A stretch of DNA of 64,000 nucleotides from Monilinia fructicola (GCA_008692225.1 VICG01000007.1:2142501-2206500); one strand, 5' to 3'; positions 11,342 to 24,535 are shown, numbered from the stretch's first letter. The notes: generated from the letters alone by a model not told the origin. Made by a program: numbers and translations.

Positions 11342-14300
11342 TCAGTAATTTATATCTTTTCCCAAGATCTCCTCGGCAACTTCGATAGCTTCTTTCGGTA
11401 ATCCAGCCAATTTAGCAACCTTGAGAGCGTGACTCTGTTTGTTGATACCCTGCTTCAATCTGTACATATACCTGAATGCTCCGTTTGCGCTCCCATCCTC
11501 TTCCACATCCGTACAATAGAAGCCCACTGCATCCATATCCTTTTTTTTCTATCAAATCTGCCAATGCATGGAAATGTGTCGCAAACAGTGCCCTGCATTT
11601 GTTCACATGATAAAGATGATGTAAACATGCAAATGCCACTGCAATACCGTCTTTGGGTGTTGTCCCTCTGCCAATTTCATCCATGATGACAAAGGATCGT
11701 GATGTCGCATTCCTTAGAATCGTCGCGCTCTCCAACATCTCCACCATGAATGTTGACTGATCTCGATAGAGATTATCGGCAGATCCAACACGACTGAATA
11801 TGTGATCTACAATTCCCAGCTCTGCATGTTCAGCTGGTACAAAGGAGCCCACTTGTGCAAGGACAGTGATCAAGGCATTTTGTCGCAAGAACGTACTCTT
11901 GCCCGCCATGTTCGGTCCGGAAATCAAATATAGTCGATGGACATCTCCTACGAGACAATCATTAGAAATAAAACTTCGGCCTTCTTCTTCTAGCCCCGTC
12001 TCAACGGTAGGGTGCCTTCCACCAATAATCTTGTGCGCCGAACTTGTATTGAGGATAGGACGAGTCCAACCCCTTTCGTGGGCCAACGTAGCAAATGAGC
12101 ACGCAATATCGATCTCATCCAGAACAGCAGCATTACGTCGAAGTTTCACGAGGTTGGTAATGGCCAATTCGCGCAATTTGTAGAAGACTCGCTGTTCTTC
12201 GGCTCGGATATGGATGCGACATTGGTCGATTTCTTGGCCCAGGAATGACCATTCGGGATGGTGGAGGGAGCGAGTACTTCTACTAGAGCTGATGGTACGC
12301 GCTTCGGGCATGTTGAGATTTATGTCTTTGCCTTTGACATGGCAGATGTGACCGAGTCCAGGGGTGAATCGAAGTGTCAGAGTTGTTGCGCCAAGACGGT
12401 CGCAGAGAGACGTTGCGAGAGCAGTCTTTTGGTCGGAGAGAGAGGAGAGTTTTTTATGGAGACGTTTGAGGGTTGGAGTGGCGGCTGGCTTCATTATCCA
12501 AGCTTCATTTTCTTGGTTGTAATAATCGCGGAGACTATTCGGTGGTTTCTTGCGAATGTTCTTCCGGAGCGCGGAAGTTTCTTCTGTTGTCCCTTCCGAG
12601 GCGACGATTGCGTCGGCTAGTGCCTGCATTTCTCCACTTTCGCCTTCTTCGATACGATGTTGTTGGTCGAGTCCTTCTTCATCAATGGCGTCTGTAATTG
12701 CTTGGGCGAGTTTCATCGGGTCTTTGAGATGAATACGAGCAAGGAGTGCTTGAATACAAGGCTCAGGTGTGTCTTTCTGAACATTGAGTGTGGATGCAAG
12801 GTCTCGAGTAGCATATATTGTGCTAGCCAGATCTAGGAGATCGTCGCCATCCCCTCTACCAAATGCAAATTTTTGTAGTAGGCGATGAGAATCGTGGCTA
12901 CGCTTGAGGAGAGTCATTACTCGATCCCGGAGCAACTCATTCTCTAGCATATATGTCACGAGATCTAGCCTAGAATTTATCACTTCCAAGGATGTTGAAG
13001 GAGATGCTGTTGTGTTGATTAGCTTTTTTCTAATGCTGAAATACATATGAATCCGGGACGAAATTACCAAGCCAGTTCTCCAACAACCTTGCACCTCCTT
13101 TGGTGACTGTCCGTCGAATTGTGTGCAGTAAACTACCACTGAAGTTATCCTCCTTAATGGTCTTTTTAATCTCTAGAGCTCTCATAGTATTCTTGTCAAT
13201 TCCCATGACATTCAACTGACGAACGGGCGGTTGAAGTTTCATGTTGGTGCTTTGTAATCTGGTCTCAACATAATGAAGCAGGCAGCTACCAGCCGATATC
13301 TCTTCCTCCGTAAATGTCTTTACTGAGGATGATGAGACTGGCGATTCTAGCATATGTGTCCATTCAGATATCGGCCTAACTTCAGGTAGTTTTGCATATG
13401 TGATTATGTGGTGCTCATCGGTGAGAATGGTAAATATCTCGTGGTTTTTCAAAGAATGGACCTCTTCATCCAGTACAATTTCACGTGGGGCTATACGAGC
13501 CAGGAAAGAAGGAAGCTCTGCAAAGTGAAAGTGATGATTGACTTTTGTGTGAAGAAATGACCAGTTGATAGATCCAGCCAAGCCAGACCGATTGCTCGCT
13601 GACTTCTCTCGTGTTCAGTCATGTCGATTTCTGAATCGCGTTGCACATGTATCGCAAGCACATAATTGTTAGATAGAGGATCCATGAAACCCTCGTCAAT
13701 GAGAGTGCCAGGTGTGACAATACGTGAGACTCTTCGATCATGCATCAAACCTCCAGACTTCACCTTGTTCGAAACATCATTTGGAAATTCTTCCGAGATA
13801 GCAACATAACGATTGAGATCTTGAACCAGTGTCTTCAAATAACGATCAAGCTGATGAAAAGGAAACCCAGCCTATTTACCGTTATTATATGATAGGGTGA
13901 TATCATTGTGATAACTCACCATGGAAACAGGCCCGGCATTTGTCTTCTTCTGGGCAACTTTGAGACCTAAGAGTGGACCAAATTCATCCGCCTGTTCGAA
14001 ATATATTTCATAGAAACCACCTACGCGTGTTACCACCACGCAATTCTCAAACTTGAGCATATTGTTACGCGCTTGCATGATCACGGTTGGATATGGTGGT
14101 GGCTCATGTTCAATTTGCAATGGTTCTAAAGGAAGTAGACCTTGATGAAGTTCTACTTCATCATCAGGTCTTTTGGTCTTCTTAACCTTTTTCCCACCTG
14201 TTGACGGGGATGCAGTGTCTTGAGATTCTTGCACATCTGAGGCTTCAGAGTCAAGAGTAATCAAACCTTGTGGTAAACTTTCCTTCTTTTTGGCCCTTGA

Positions 14301-14705
14301 TGATTTTGCCTTCTTTGGAATCTCTTTTGGACCTTGTAAGCTTGTGGAATTTGGCAATTCTTCAAGTTCGCTTGCCGCTGGCTCCGGTTCTTGAAGCAAA
14401 TCCTGCACATCTTCAAAAAATTCCAGGGAAACTCTTTCTGATGATTTATCTTTAATGATTGATCGCTCCAAATCTAAGGGTTCCAGGGGACGCAGGTCTA
14501 GTCTGTGAGGAAGGTCATTGAAATTGAAAGAAGATATTGTCTTTTTTCCTCGACGAAAAGCTCGAGGTCTAAGATTAATAGCAGACGCCAAAGCGATATG
14601 TGACGAAGGATTGGAATGTGCAATACGTTGTCGAGCATTCAATGAGGGGAATGAAACACAAGCATGATTGTATACGCGAAAGTTCCTCGCATTAAGGAAT
14701 GACAT
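11342..14705 (-). CDS. MSH1: mitochondrial DNA mismatch-repair protein, MutS family
   Basis: MutS homolog acting on mitochondrial DNA. The N terminus (14705) has an Arg-rich presequence and a Lys/Glu-rich low-complexity segment (KKAKSSRAKKKE; KKVKKTKR). The MutS domain I signature follows: YPTVIMQARNNMLKFENCVVVTRVGGFYEIYFEQADEFGP (Phe-x-Glu-like reading as FYEIY). Then come the connector and lever domains, and an ATPase domain with Walker A GPNMAGKST (the second Gly of the usual GPNMGGKST is Ala), FSRVGSADNLYRDQSTFMVEM, Walker B VIMDEIGRGTTPKDG and ATHFHALADL. The C terminus is LGKDINY, stop. Two frame changes are required: within an eight-A run (EKK|DMDAVGFYCTD, about 11537) and near 13560 (STGHFFTQKS). 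An intron near 13020-13077 explains the apparent third break (WL|ASPSTSLEVINSRLDLV). Total length is about 1,000 residues, usual for the family. Confidence 0.92.
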
Positions 14706-15810
14706 TGAATGAGCGAAAACTCAACATTCCAATTGGAATCGACTTGAAGCAAATGCAGAAAGCGTGATGAAGAAGAAGGAGAAGATGATGGTGATGATGA
14801 AGAAAGAGTAATGGGGTGATTTTTCTTGTTGTGTTTGCTTACCTAAAACACTTCTGCAGGGGTACCGTCGTGTGGATGCGATGCGGTAGAATTAGTAGTC
14901 GGTTAACGAGTTTTGTGTGGGTAAGAGGTAAGCAGTGAGTGAGTGAGTGAGTGAGTGCAATTGCAAGTGAGGATGCAAACGGGATTCGGTATCCAATTAT
15001 ATAAAGTAAGAGAGAAGGATAATGATGGAATGAAAGACTATATATAGATATAAATGTGAATATATAACTAAGCATCTAACTAAACATCTAACTAAACATC
15101 TAAATAAACATCTAAATAAACATCTGAATAAACATCTAAATAAACATACAAATAAACATCTAACCAAACGTCTAACTAAACATCTATTAAATTATGTAGT
15201 TCTAGATAGATATACAAGTAACTAAACACAAGTCAAAAACAACCTGCCTGATACATGACAAATCCCACAAGGATAACTACATCAAAATCTAGAGAGTAGA
15301 ATCATTTATTTGTAGCCCTCCTCAATCAGGTCTAAGTCAACAGGTATCTGTATGTGCATGTATGCATGCACGCATATACTTCTGTATGTAATCCCACACC
15401 CAACCCAGCCCCTCCTCGACATCCACCCTAAAGTTTCCAAACTAATTGCTTACATGAAGCTATGTAATACGTTGCTAATCCATTCCCGCCAACCACACCA
15501 CACTCCCCCTTACGTCCACATTGGCAATGCAACCCCATGATAACCAATCACTTATTAAATCTGCGTAATCAATCACTAATTCGCTTACGGTGCCTCCAGC
15601 ATCGTGATATGCGCTTACCTCATCGACCCCCTGTAATTCACCAGAGCACCCCTCCCTCGCCTTCCGTGACCGTGACGACCCCGACAGAGCAGTCAACGCG
15701 CAAGTCTTATAAGAAGGGACGAAAATCCCCCTCGGTCCCACGGCTCTTTGTTCCATCTTCTCCATCCCAACTCTTCACACTCAATTGATCGAATCGCATA
15801 ATTCCTCGCC
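14706..15810. other. divergent promoter region MSH1 / quinone reductase with tandem repeats
   Basis: About 1.1 kb without a gene. It contains a (GTGA)n run near 14937-14957, the 12-mer array listed separately, and short promoter-like pyrimidine stretches before 15811. Confidence 0.65.
15066..15188. repeat. 12-mer tandem array (unit like AACATCTAAATA)
   Basis: About ten tandem, slightly diverged copies of a 12-base unit. Variation is mainly at one or two positions (AACTAA, AATAA, GAATAA, ACCAA). Confidence 0.88.
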
Positions 15811-16862
15811 ATGGCTCCTAAAGTAGCTATCGTCTTTGTAAGTCGTTCTCTCCGGAATCCCCGGTGGTGCGGGAAAGCGAGACCATCGAACCGCCCATCT
15901 CTATCCCAGTCATCTGATACCCCATACCTCCCATCCACCTCCCACACCCCCCTTCCCCAACTCCACCTCGATCGATGCACCCGCCCAAACACCAATGATG
16001 CTAACTGTGATTCCTCTCTCCCCCAGTACTCCCTGTACGGCCACATCCAACAGCTCGCCGAAGCCGAGAAGGAAGGTCTCAAGAAAGCTGGAATTGAAGC
16101 CGACCTCTTCCAGTAAGACGCACTCCACATCTCCAAACCGAGCTCCCCCCCCAAAAAAATCCGCCCTAACACCACCACAGAGTTCCCGAGACCCTCCCCA
16201 AAGAAGTCCTCACCAAGATGCACGCCCCCCCCAAATCCAACATCCCAACCATCGACCCCGCAACTCTCGCCACCTACGTAAGTCCCCCCAATCCAATCCA
16301 ATCCAATCCAATCCAATCCAATCCAATCCAATCCATCCACACCAACGCCACGCCACACAAAGTCCCCCCCGACTAACAACCCCCCCCCACCCCCAGGACG
16401 CCTTCCTCTTCGGCATCCCCACCCGCTACGGCAACTTCCCCGCGCAATGGAAAGCCTTCTGGGACGCCACAGGCAGCCAATGGCAAACGGGCGGGTACTG
16501 GGGCAAATACGCGGGCGTCTTCGTGTCGACGGGGACGCCCGGCGGCGGCCAAGAGAGCACCGTGCTCGCGTCGCTCTCCACGCTCGCCCACCACGGCATC
16601 ATCTACGTGCCGCTGGGCTACGCCCGCTCGTTCGCCCAGCTGGCCAACATCACCGAGGTGCGCGGCGGCTCGCCGTGGGGCGCCGGATCCTTTGCTGTAT
16701 GTTGCTCCCGTCCTGTTCTGTGCCGTGCCGTGATAACTAACCCCCCCCCCCCCCCCCCAGGCCGCCGACGGATCCCGTCAACCATCCCCCCTCGAGCTAG
16801 AGCTCGCGACCATCCAAGGCGAGGAATTCGGCCGCGCCATCGCCAAGGTGAACTTTGCGTGA
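15811..16862 (+). CDS. NAD(P)H:quinone oxidoreductase, WrbA/Pst2/Ycp4 flavodoxin-like
   Basis: FMN-binding two-electron quinone reductase of the antioxidant type. In fungi such proteins lie at eisosomes or the plasma membrane. Exons are 15811-15837 (MAPKVAIVF), 16027-16112 ([22 protein letters not shown]), about 16183-16275 ([18 protein letters not shown]), about 16397-16696 ([42 protein letters not shown] loops) and about 16761-16862, ending AIAKVNFA, stop. The family motifs YSxYGH, PTRYGN and TGTxGGGQE are intact and no frameshift is needed. Intron 3 carries an AATCC pentamer array. Introns 3 and 4 end in long C-runs before AG. The last two-thirds is much richer in GC than the flanks. Length (~200 residues) is normal. 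It is divergent from MSH1. Confidence 0.92.
16286..16336. repeat. (AATCC)n pentamer array inside an intron
   Basis: About nine perfect AATCC/ATCCA units lie within intron 3 of the quinone reductase. Being intronic, length change is probably tolerated. Confidence 0.9.
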
Positions 16863-17634
16863 CTAGATGTAAGTTGATCATGCGCGCCACTTGGCGACCC
16901 CTCCCCTCCAATCTCAGCAGCAGCAGCAGCAGCGCTAACATGGCGACGAGGGCTCTGCGACAACGACGACGACGACGACAGCAAGCGAGAGGGGAGCGCA
17001 AAAGCCCGCAAAGGCCGGAACGACGAGCGGTGGAGCAGCGAGCCAGAGCCCGCAGATCAATGGGAAAACGGAGGTCGTGCGAGCCGGGGGAGAGGCGAGG
17101 GCTAGAGATAGGGAGGGCCCGTGTGGCTTGCCTGCCAAGTGCGTAATTCAATGATGGAGGCGTCGCGGATGGGGAAACCTACAGGAGATAGATGAATGAT
17201 TATTCGCGCGTGTTCATGAGAGTTTGTTTCGTAGTTGCCTGATTGGTGTGAGTGATGTCAGTGAGATCAACACGTCGTCGCCTCCGACACACTCAAGACA
17301 TGGAGCAGCATTCAAAGTTTTGGTTTATTTGCTTCGCACAACTAGTAATTCGTTACAACAACATATACATGTAATGTCCACCCATTTTTGAGTTGGCTTT
17401 CGCGCCATTTGCCATGATCGATTCTAGTTTGCCACCTTGAATCGTCTGAAGAAAATAATCTAATTTACATGTGATGTCTCTAAACGCCACGCTCCTGAAA
17501 ATTTATGACCGCCGTTCAACGCCGAGATGAAAACCTTGGGATCATACAATACATAAAGGAGATAAATGTGTAAGCACATGATAGAAGACCTGGATGATAT
17601 GTTTTGTATGCATGACTTATCTACCCCTTTTTCC
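16863..17634. other. convergent 3' region quinone reductase / Snt2
   Basis: About 770 bp. The first 270 are GC-rich with CAG and GAC triplet runs (16915-16935; 16960-16980). Overlapping long open frames in several frames (16618-17151 minus and others) are products of high GC, not genes. The rest is ordinary AT-rich 3' DNA. Confidence 0.6.
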
Positions 17635-20600
17635 TTAGGAGAGTAAATTCCGTAAAGATGGACTCGCACTTGCTCCACCATTGACGCGATTATCATTCGG
17701 TCGCACCCCGTTTAATTGTGGGGGAGGACCATTTGGCTGCCGGTTGAGGGGTGGGCTAACGTGTGGTGGACCGTACGGGTGATGCATCGGCGCACTACTC
17801 TGCGAGAACGGGTGTTCTGGCGCACGAGGAGGCGGTCCACCGTTTGTCAAATGATGAGGCGGCGGTCTATTAGAGACATATGATCCATAACCTCCGTTTT
17901 GCATATGCATAGGTGGTGGTCCAGGGAGGTGATGGGGCGGGGGTGGGTAGCCGTTAGGCGTTGGTGGTAAACGACCATTTTGGTGTGGGGATGGCTGTAG
18001 ACCTTGCATTGGTGGACGACTATGGGGTGGTCCTCCAAGTTGTGGCGCAATCCCAGGCATCCTTGGTGAATGATTGCCATTAACTTGATGTGCGATCGCA
18101 ACGTTAGTTGGCACAGGTGAGTGGCGCGGCCAGCTGCTGTATGGACTAGTGGATGGGTACGACGGAGGTTGAGGGGGCCATGGATATTGATGCGGTGCAA
18201 GGTGGCGCTCAGGCTCAGGTGGAGGTATATTCGCGATGACTGGTGCGGGAGTCGGAATAGGAAGGGGGACGGGAGGTCTGGAAACCTCACGATCACTTGC
18301 AATGGGATTGGTATAGGTGACGGCGTCGGTGTGGGTGTGGGTTGCTTTCGAATCTTCTTCCAGTGGCACTGATGACATTGAAATTCCGTAGGTACAGGAG
18401 CTGGTTTTTGTGTATTTTGATGCAAGGCCGCAGCTGCCAGTGCAACATGAACTCCATTTCTCTCAACCACCAGGCCGTTAGGTAATTGGCCATTCGTAAC
18501 GGCAGGGCTTTCTGATGTGGAAGGGTCGTGATCCAAGATGGCGTTGAGGGGAGCCGCGGGACTGCTAGTCACAGCAGTAGCTTCAATCATCGGCCACCAT
18601 TTAGGACTAATATCAACACTGCAAGTGACACATGTTTTCTCCGAATCGCGCACCGAAGGTGAATTGTTCACTGGCGAATCCTCAACTTTGACCAATGTCA
18701 AAGAAGCACGTCTGTTTGTAGGGGCTGACGCAGAAACACCGGTAGTCGATGTCCGACGATTTTGGGACGTTCCAATATTGACAGAATTGGCCGCTCTAGT
18801 CGATTGGTTGACCAGATTCGCTTTACGTACGGTGCCAGTCAGAGCCAAGTCCGCCTGTTTGAAGTTTTGTACGTAGAGCTGTAAAGCATTAAGGCCCGTT
18901 TCGTCAACGACGTCATGCATGCGATGAACAATGGTCTTGGTTGGCACATGTTCTTTGCACCAAATAGCGGCAGACATGGCCCCCATTTCACCATTGATGT
19001 TCACAATATTGTGTTGATCGCGGCGAGATCCCTTCACTGGGGCGATGTCGAAACCTAAAATATACCCATTCTGATGCGCACATCCCACGTGTACTGCAAT
19101 ATTCCGATTAGTAACATGACAAGGGGGCGGGGTTGAAAGCGAGTCTTACCTGGAGCTCGGCATGAGTGGCAATTCACACAAGCACCGCCTTTCTTCTTAC
19201 ATGCTTTGCAGACCTCATCATACCGGCTCGAGGGAATGGATGGAATTCCCTCGGATGGAACTAGGGCTTTCGCATCTCCAAATTTTACTTCGGGTGTAAA
19301 TACAGCACATGTGACGTGTACCCAGTTGTTGTTAGCCGTGCGCTTTAACGGTTCCCGAGGATTGAGAGGCCTGTTCAATTCTTCTTGTTTCTTTCGAAAG
19401 TAATCTGCAGCTTTCAGCGCATTTTCTCTCTCCAAGCGATCGCGCTCCCGTTCCTTTTCCGTTTTCTTCTTGTGGGAGATCCTAGGTGGTTCCACAAAAT
19501 CATGTTCTGTGAATTCTACTGGACAAAGCATGCATTTGTATTGCTGGAAAACGTGAGCGATAGCACAAACACAACTGAAGGATTGAGTGTACTTACTATT
19601 GATACTTTGGGATCTTTATCGTTCAGGCACATGTCACACGTCCATTTGCTGGGACTTCGATTGTCAACTACGCCGTAGCAGTTTCGATGCACGGCCATCC
19701 TACATTCCTTGCAAGAAAGATGTTGGTCTCCCAAGGGTTCTATCTGGGTACAAACAGCACATGGAAGAATCTTCGCTTTAGGGGCTTCCGGGGGTGGTGG
19801 CGGAGGAGGTGGAGGTTTCTCGACTATGGGTTTCTTTTTTGGTGGCGCAGGTGTTACTGTAGCACCATTTTCAAGCGTAGAGTCCGGAATTTCCTTGTTA
19901 TCCGAATTGGGTTTGGCCTTCTTCTTTGGTGGTTCCGCAGGTGTGGAAACTGGGGGCGCAGGTGCGGGAGTGCTCCCAGTAGACAAAGGTGCCGCAGTGG
20001 GAGGAACTTCCATTGGAACAAACCCCTCGTTTGCAGCCTTGAGTTCTCTGAGAAACTCTTCATCCATTTTCCGCTTCGAAGCTCGTCCTCCCGAGGCCGC
20101 GACCTTCTTGGCTACCTCGTCGATATCTTCATACTGTATGGCATAACGACGCCAAAGTTCTGCGCATCTTTGACACAGCGCCAACACAAGCTGATTGCCT
20201 TTCTCTTTGGCGGCGCCTTTACTATTTGGATTCTCGGGTACCGTGGTACCCGCCGGAGTGCTTGGCGCTCGTCTCCATCGCTGCGAGCTTCGGATGGAAC
20301 AAAACTTGCACTGGAAACCCTTCTTCTTCTGTAGAACCTTGTCATTATCAAAGGCAGAATCATCGTGATCATCCGCAATGTCATCCTGTAATTTCCCGAG
20401 AGCCGCCTCGGCTTTTTTGGCCTCCTTTTTACCTTTTCGTCCTGAATAATTACCCCATACCTGTTTCCCCTTGTCTGTCTTTTTCCACGTGTAATAGAAT
20501 CTTACAACATCAGCAGGCTTCATGGTCTTCACGTGTCTTTTGATGCTCAGCCATTCGGAACCAAATTTGGTAACTCCATCCTCGAATTTTTTCAGCTCGG

Positions 20601-23041
20601 CGGAACTCAGTTCCGGCTCCTTGAATGTCTTCTTTTCGGTCCTTGACAGTGCCTCGAGCGCTCTATCGACATCAAAGTTATTTGAGTAAAGCAGCTGCAA
20701 GGCCACATCGAGTAAATTGGTCGAAAATTCGGGTAGGCCTAGAGGCTTGGCCATCGCTTTTGCACGAATCATATAGTCATTCACCAACTGCTCATATGCA
20801 GGGGTATCTAAGGATGACGGGTCGTCATCCATCCCCCGTTCGGCGCTGGTAGAAGCTTCGCCAACTTCTGGAATCTTGAATAGCAGCGTCGCAGTATTTT
20901 TAGGGTCATCATTGGCTGCATCCTCCCCCCGATGAATATATCCATTCGGCTCATCCATTACCCATATCGGCCTTTTTTCTCGAGCAATCTTGTCGGCTTC
21001 AAGAGCGGCTATCGTCTCCTTCGACAGCTTTGCATCCTTTCTGTGGCTGCTGCTTCCGCCCTTGATGTACCTTTTCTTGATCTCCACGGCCTTGACGTAC
21101 TCCACCGGTCTACCAGGCCACGCGGGAACATTGGCTTGATGGCGGGCCCCGAGTCTAGAGCTAGCTCTGGGGTATATACGGTCGTCATAATCTAGTGCAT
21201 CTTCAACTCGGCAGTGTGCGCCCAGATACCGAAACTGCCATAAGCTTGCCTGATGAACCTGCTCTGCCGTGCCGGGATGAATAGACATTTCGACATCGTG
21301 AGAGTCTGATGAAGCACTCCCGTTTGCATTATCAAGTGCATCGCCTACGGGCACGGGGAAATCATCTTCGTCTTCATTCATCTCATCGTCTTCGGCGTCA
21401 ATGGTTCCATCGGTTATGTTTGGGGTGTTACGAGCCTCGAGCTTTTTCTCTTGAGCCTTACTGCAAGGTCCACAAGCCCAAGCAAAACCACGCGAGGGCT
21501 TTTTCAATAACGGCGGGTTGACGCAACTCATGTGATAGGTATTCTGGCAAACGGCACAGTCAACCGAATCATTGCTAGAACCATTAGCTCACCGCGAAGT
21601 GTGAAGACTCAGAAATACGCACCTTGCACTGTACCTGCTGCAGCGTTTACAGGTCTTCACAGCACTCGTATACTCTTTACCACGTCCCGCCTCTACGATA
21701 ATGTACTTCCAGCGCTCGTCAAGGACTTTCTTGACTTGTACTGGTACATTGATCACCTGAAAGGTAGGAATGACATCGTAATATCGGTGAATGTAACGGT
21801 CATACAATTTCTCGTACCAAAAGCTGTCCTTCGTCGTTCTCAGAACATCCAGACTTTCAACTTCCGCCTTGTGCTTGATCTGACATTTTCCACGTAAAGC
21901 TGTGAGAGGGCTAATGTCGGAGTGCATGGAGGCGAACACTTGTCGCGTGTCACTGACCTTGCGTCCAATTTCCTTGGGTCGATAATACCAGTTGAGCCGT
22001 AGTGCGTCAATGGGCTCTTTGACGTCGCTGTTTATATGCAAGAACTCCATAATTCGACCAAGGTAATATGGTTCCCCAGGAGGCTCACAGACTAGATACA
22101 CGTGATCTGATGATGCGTTAGTATGGGGGATATTTTGAAGAATTAGAAAAGGGGCCAGTATATATATGCCTCGCCTTGGTATACGTACCATTGACGGATA
22201 GAATCGTGCCATCATCCGCCACGAGTTTTTCGTCTTTTAACCGTGCCCCACAATTATCAAAGGTCAACATGTTTGATTCATGCATAGCCATGTTCACCCT
22301 GAGAGAATTCGTGTGTGCCGATGAGCCATTTTGGACGACATTTTGCGATAGAGATGGGGTAGCATGTGCCGCCGGGTGCGCAGGAGGTTTCTTTTTCTTG
22401 GAACTTTGGGTCGTGGGAGCCGATGGGTTTGCAGAGAATGTCGAAGTGCCAGGAATAGGTTCCTTGTTATTATTCTGTGTCGTTGCAACCGGTTCTGCTT
22501 CCGGGGCAGTTGTCTTCTTGGCGGGAGTTATCGATGAAGCATTATCTGTAGATGTTGACGGGCGAGAATCATTGGCTCGAGCCGCCTTGCGCCCCTCTTT
22601 CATGGCAGCTGCTATCTCAATATCCACGTCCATCTCCTTGTCTTCTGCGTAATTTGGTCGTGATGTACCGGTTCTATTGCGCGATCGAGTGCCGTAGGCT
22701 GCACCGCCCATACCATTGGCTCCGGCATGATGATTCGATCGATTGGAAGAGGCGGAATTGGTCGCGGTCATCAGCGGCGAGTCCGAATCGCGAAGAGCTA
22801 ACAATTCCTTCTCCAGTCCTTTGCTCGGGGCCGGCGTAGGCGTAGGCGCAGGAGCAGGCGCTGGCGCAGGCGCTGGCGCTGGCGCATCAGTCGATACCTT
22901 GGGTTCATGCACGATTTCCATCGCATCTACAGCCCGTGAGTTGTGGGCGGAGGATGCATTCTCAACCGCTTCACTCTCTTGTGAGGGGAGAGATTTGGAT
23001 GAGCCTTCGACGCTGGTACCAGCATTAATTTCCTTGGTCAT
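17635..23041 (-). CDS. SNT2: Snt2-type BAH-PHD-SANT-ePHD chromatin regulator
   Basis: Large nuclear protein of the Snt2 family, known in yeast as part of an Rpd3-Ecm5 complex and as an E3 ligase for excess histone H3. In order: a disordered N terminus with an Ala-Pro hexamer repeat; a BAH domain (DDGTILSVNG, then DHVYLVCEPPGEPYYLGRIMEF...); a first PHD finger (CKRCSRYSA | CAVCQNTYHMSCVNPPLL...WACGPCS); an ELM2/SANT region (YPRASSRLGARHQANVPAWP; FKEPELSSAELKKFEDGV...FYYTWKKT); a GATA-like Cys pair (CKFCSIRSSQRWRR ... CQRC); a second PHD (CAVCTQIEPLGDQHLSCKEC...CDMCLND); and an extended PHD (CMLCPVEFTEHDF...WVHVTCAVFTPEV...CKACKKKGGACVNC...WCKEH). A further Cys pair and a Pro-rich tail end SLRNLLS. 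One frame change is needed between about 18290 and 18378, in CACACC repeats after CHQCHWKK. Length is about 1,650 residues. Confidence 0.9.
22836..22893. repeat. in-frame GGCGCW-type hexamer repeat encoding Ala-Pro
   Basis: Hexamers such as GGCGCA/GGCGCT encode an alternating Pro-Ala stretch in the disordered N terminus of the Snt2 protein. Multiples of six preserve the frame. Confidence 0.85.
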
Positions 23042-23757
23042 GACGATTGTGTCGCCAACAAATGCGTGGCCGAAACGAACAAATATTGGGCTTAAAACTG
23101 GAGCGCTTCCCGCGAGAACGTAGGGCGAGAAGCGCTATATACGAGGCTATCGAACGATTACTACAAGGTTTCGACCCATCAGAGGAATCTCAAATTGTGA
23201 GGTTGCTAAAGTATTAATCGATATGGAAGCCTGAGAGCAATATTGTTGGCAGGTAATTTATGGGGGGAGGGGAGGGGGATGGAGGCGGATATCGATATCG
23301 TAGAAAGGGCGAGGGTGGAAAGACCACACAGGTGACAATTAGTAAATCTGAGAACGAGGCTATCTGTGAGCTCTCCAGAACATATAAATTAACTAGACAA
23401 TCGACAATTGACAATCGACAATCAACAACTGACAAACTGACAAATGGCAACTGACCACTGAATGAATGAGATGCACACACCCTAGACCAATGACCCCCCC
23501 AAAATGGGCAATAATCTTTATAATCTTTTATTTGTGTTTTATTGGCGGCGTTTTATGTTGACATGAAGATGGAGCAAAGTAGGTGAGGTTACGAAGGGTG
23601 AGTTGAAGTGAAATTATGGGGGGGAAGTTTGGATGAATGAATGGGGGACAAGGGTAAAAATCGAAATTGGAAAAGAGTACTAAGTAGGTAAGTAGGTGAG
23701 GATGTATTTAGTAAATAGCTAGTAGATACCAGTAGGTAGCTTGATAAGATGGTAGGT

Positions 23758-23950
23758 GGAGTGGTAGAGTGGTGGAGGAGAAGAGGAGAGGAGGAGAGGA
23801 GGAAGAGGAGAGGAGAGGAGGAGAGGAGAGGAGAGGAGAGGAGTAGAGAGTAGAGGAGTAGAGGAGTAGAGTAGAGTAGTAGACTAATAGACTAATAGAG
23901 TAGTAGAATAATAGAGTAAGTAGTAATGTAGTAGTGTAGAGTTTCGTGTT
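23758..23950. repeat. GAGGA / GTAGA purine-rich array
   Basis: Diverged tandem GAGGA, GAGTA and ATAGAGTA units over ~190 bp, strongly purine-biased on the plus strand. Confidence 0.85.
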
Positions 23951-24044
23951 CAAGTTAAAATCGGTGATGATGGAAGAATATGGATTATGGATTATGGATT
24001 ATGGATCTCTTATGCTTTGCCGCATCAAGTTAAGTCAGATGTGA

Positions 24045-24345
24045 GAAAGTAAGTAGGTAAGTAAGTAAGTAAGTAAGTAGAAGTAAGTAGAACGGTAAAA
24101 AGGTAAGGTGATAGATATTGAGGCATAGAAGTAGTATGTAGTACGTAGTATGTATCATCTATCTATCATCGTATGTATGTATGTATATGTACCTAGGTAT
24201 GTATTCGTATGTATGAATGGATAGATGTAGTATGTAGTATGTAATATGTAATATGTAGTAGCACAGACTGACAGACAGACAGGCAGACAGACAGATTGAC
24301 TGACTGACTGACTGACAGATACGTAGACAGATAATACCTTGAGGC
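24045..24345. repeat. GTAA, GTAT and CAGA/TGAC microsatellite cluster
   Basis: Consecutive short arrays: GTAA (24048-24080), GTAT/ATGT (24125-24255) and CAGA then TGAC (24265-24320). Confidence 0.8.
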
Positions 24346-24535
24346 TTAAGGTTACTAGAAAAGAGATCCAGACCTTGGCAAGACCCAAGACCAAAGACCC
24401 AAGACCCAAAGACCAAGATTCCAAAGACCAGACAGCCAGATTAGATCAAGTTCAAATTTCTCATCATACTAGGTAGGTATCATATTGTATCAAATCATAT
24501 CATGCCATTCCTTCAACGTTGAAGTCGAGTCGAGA

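Noticed and set aside
13030..13090. Apparent frameshift in MSH1 near residue WLGNF
   Set aside because: A 5' GTAATT and 3' ACAACAG define a short intron that joins WL to ASPSTSLEV in frame.
16618..17151. 177-residue minus open frame and overlapping frames in GC-rich DNA
   Set aside because: Caused by high GC and triplet repeats; antisense to the quinone reductase end.
17847..18292. Alternative C terminus of the Snt2 protein in the second frame
   Set aside because: The other frame gives a coherent Pro-rich tail ending SLRNLLS; this one is its His/Leu-rich shadow.
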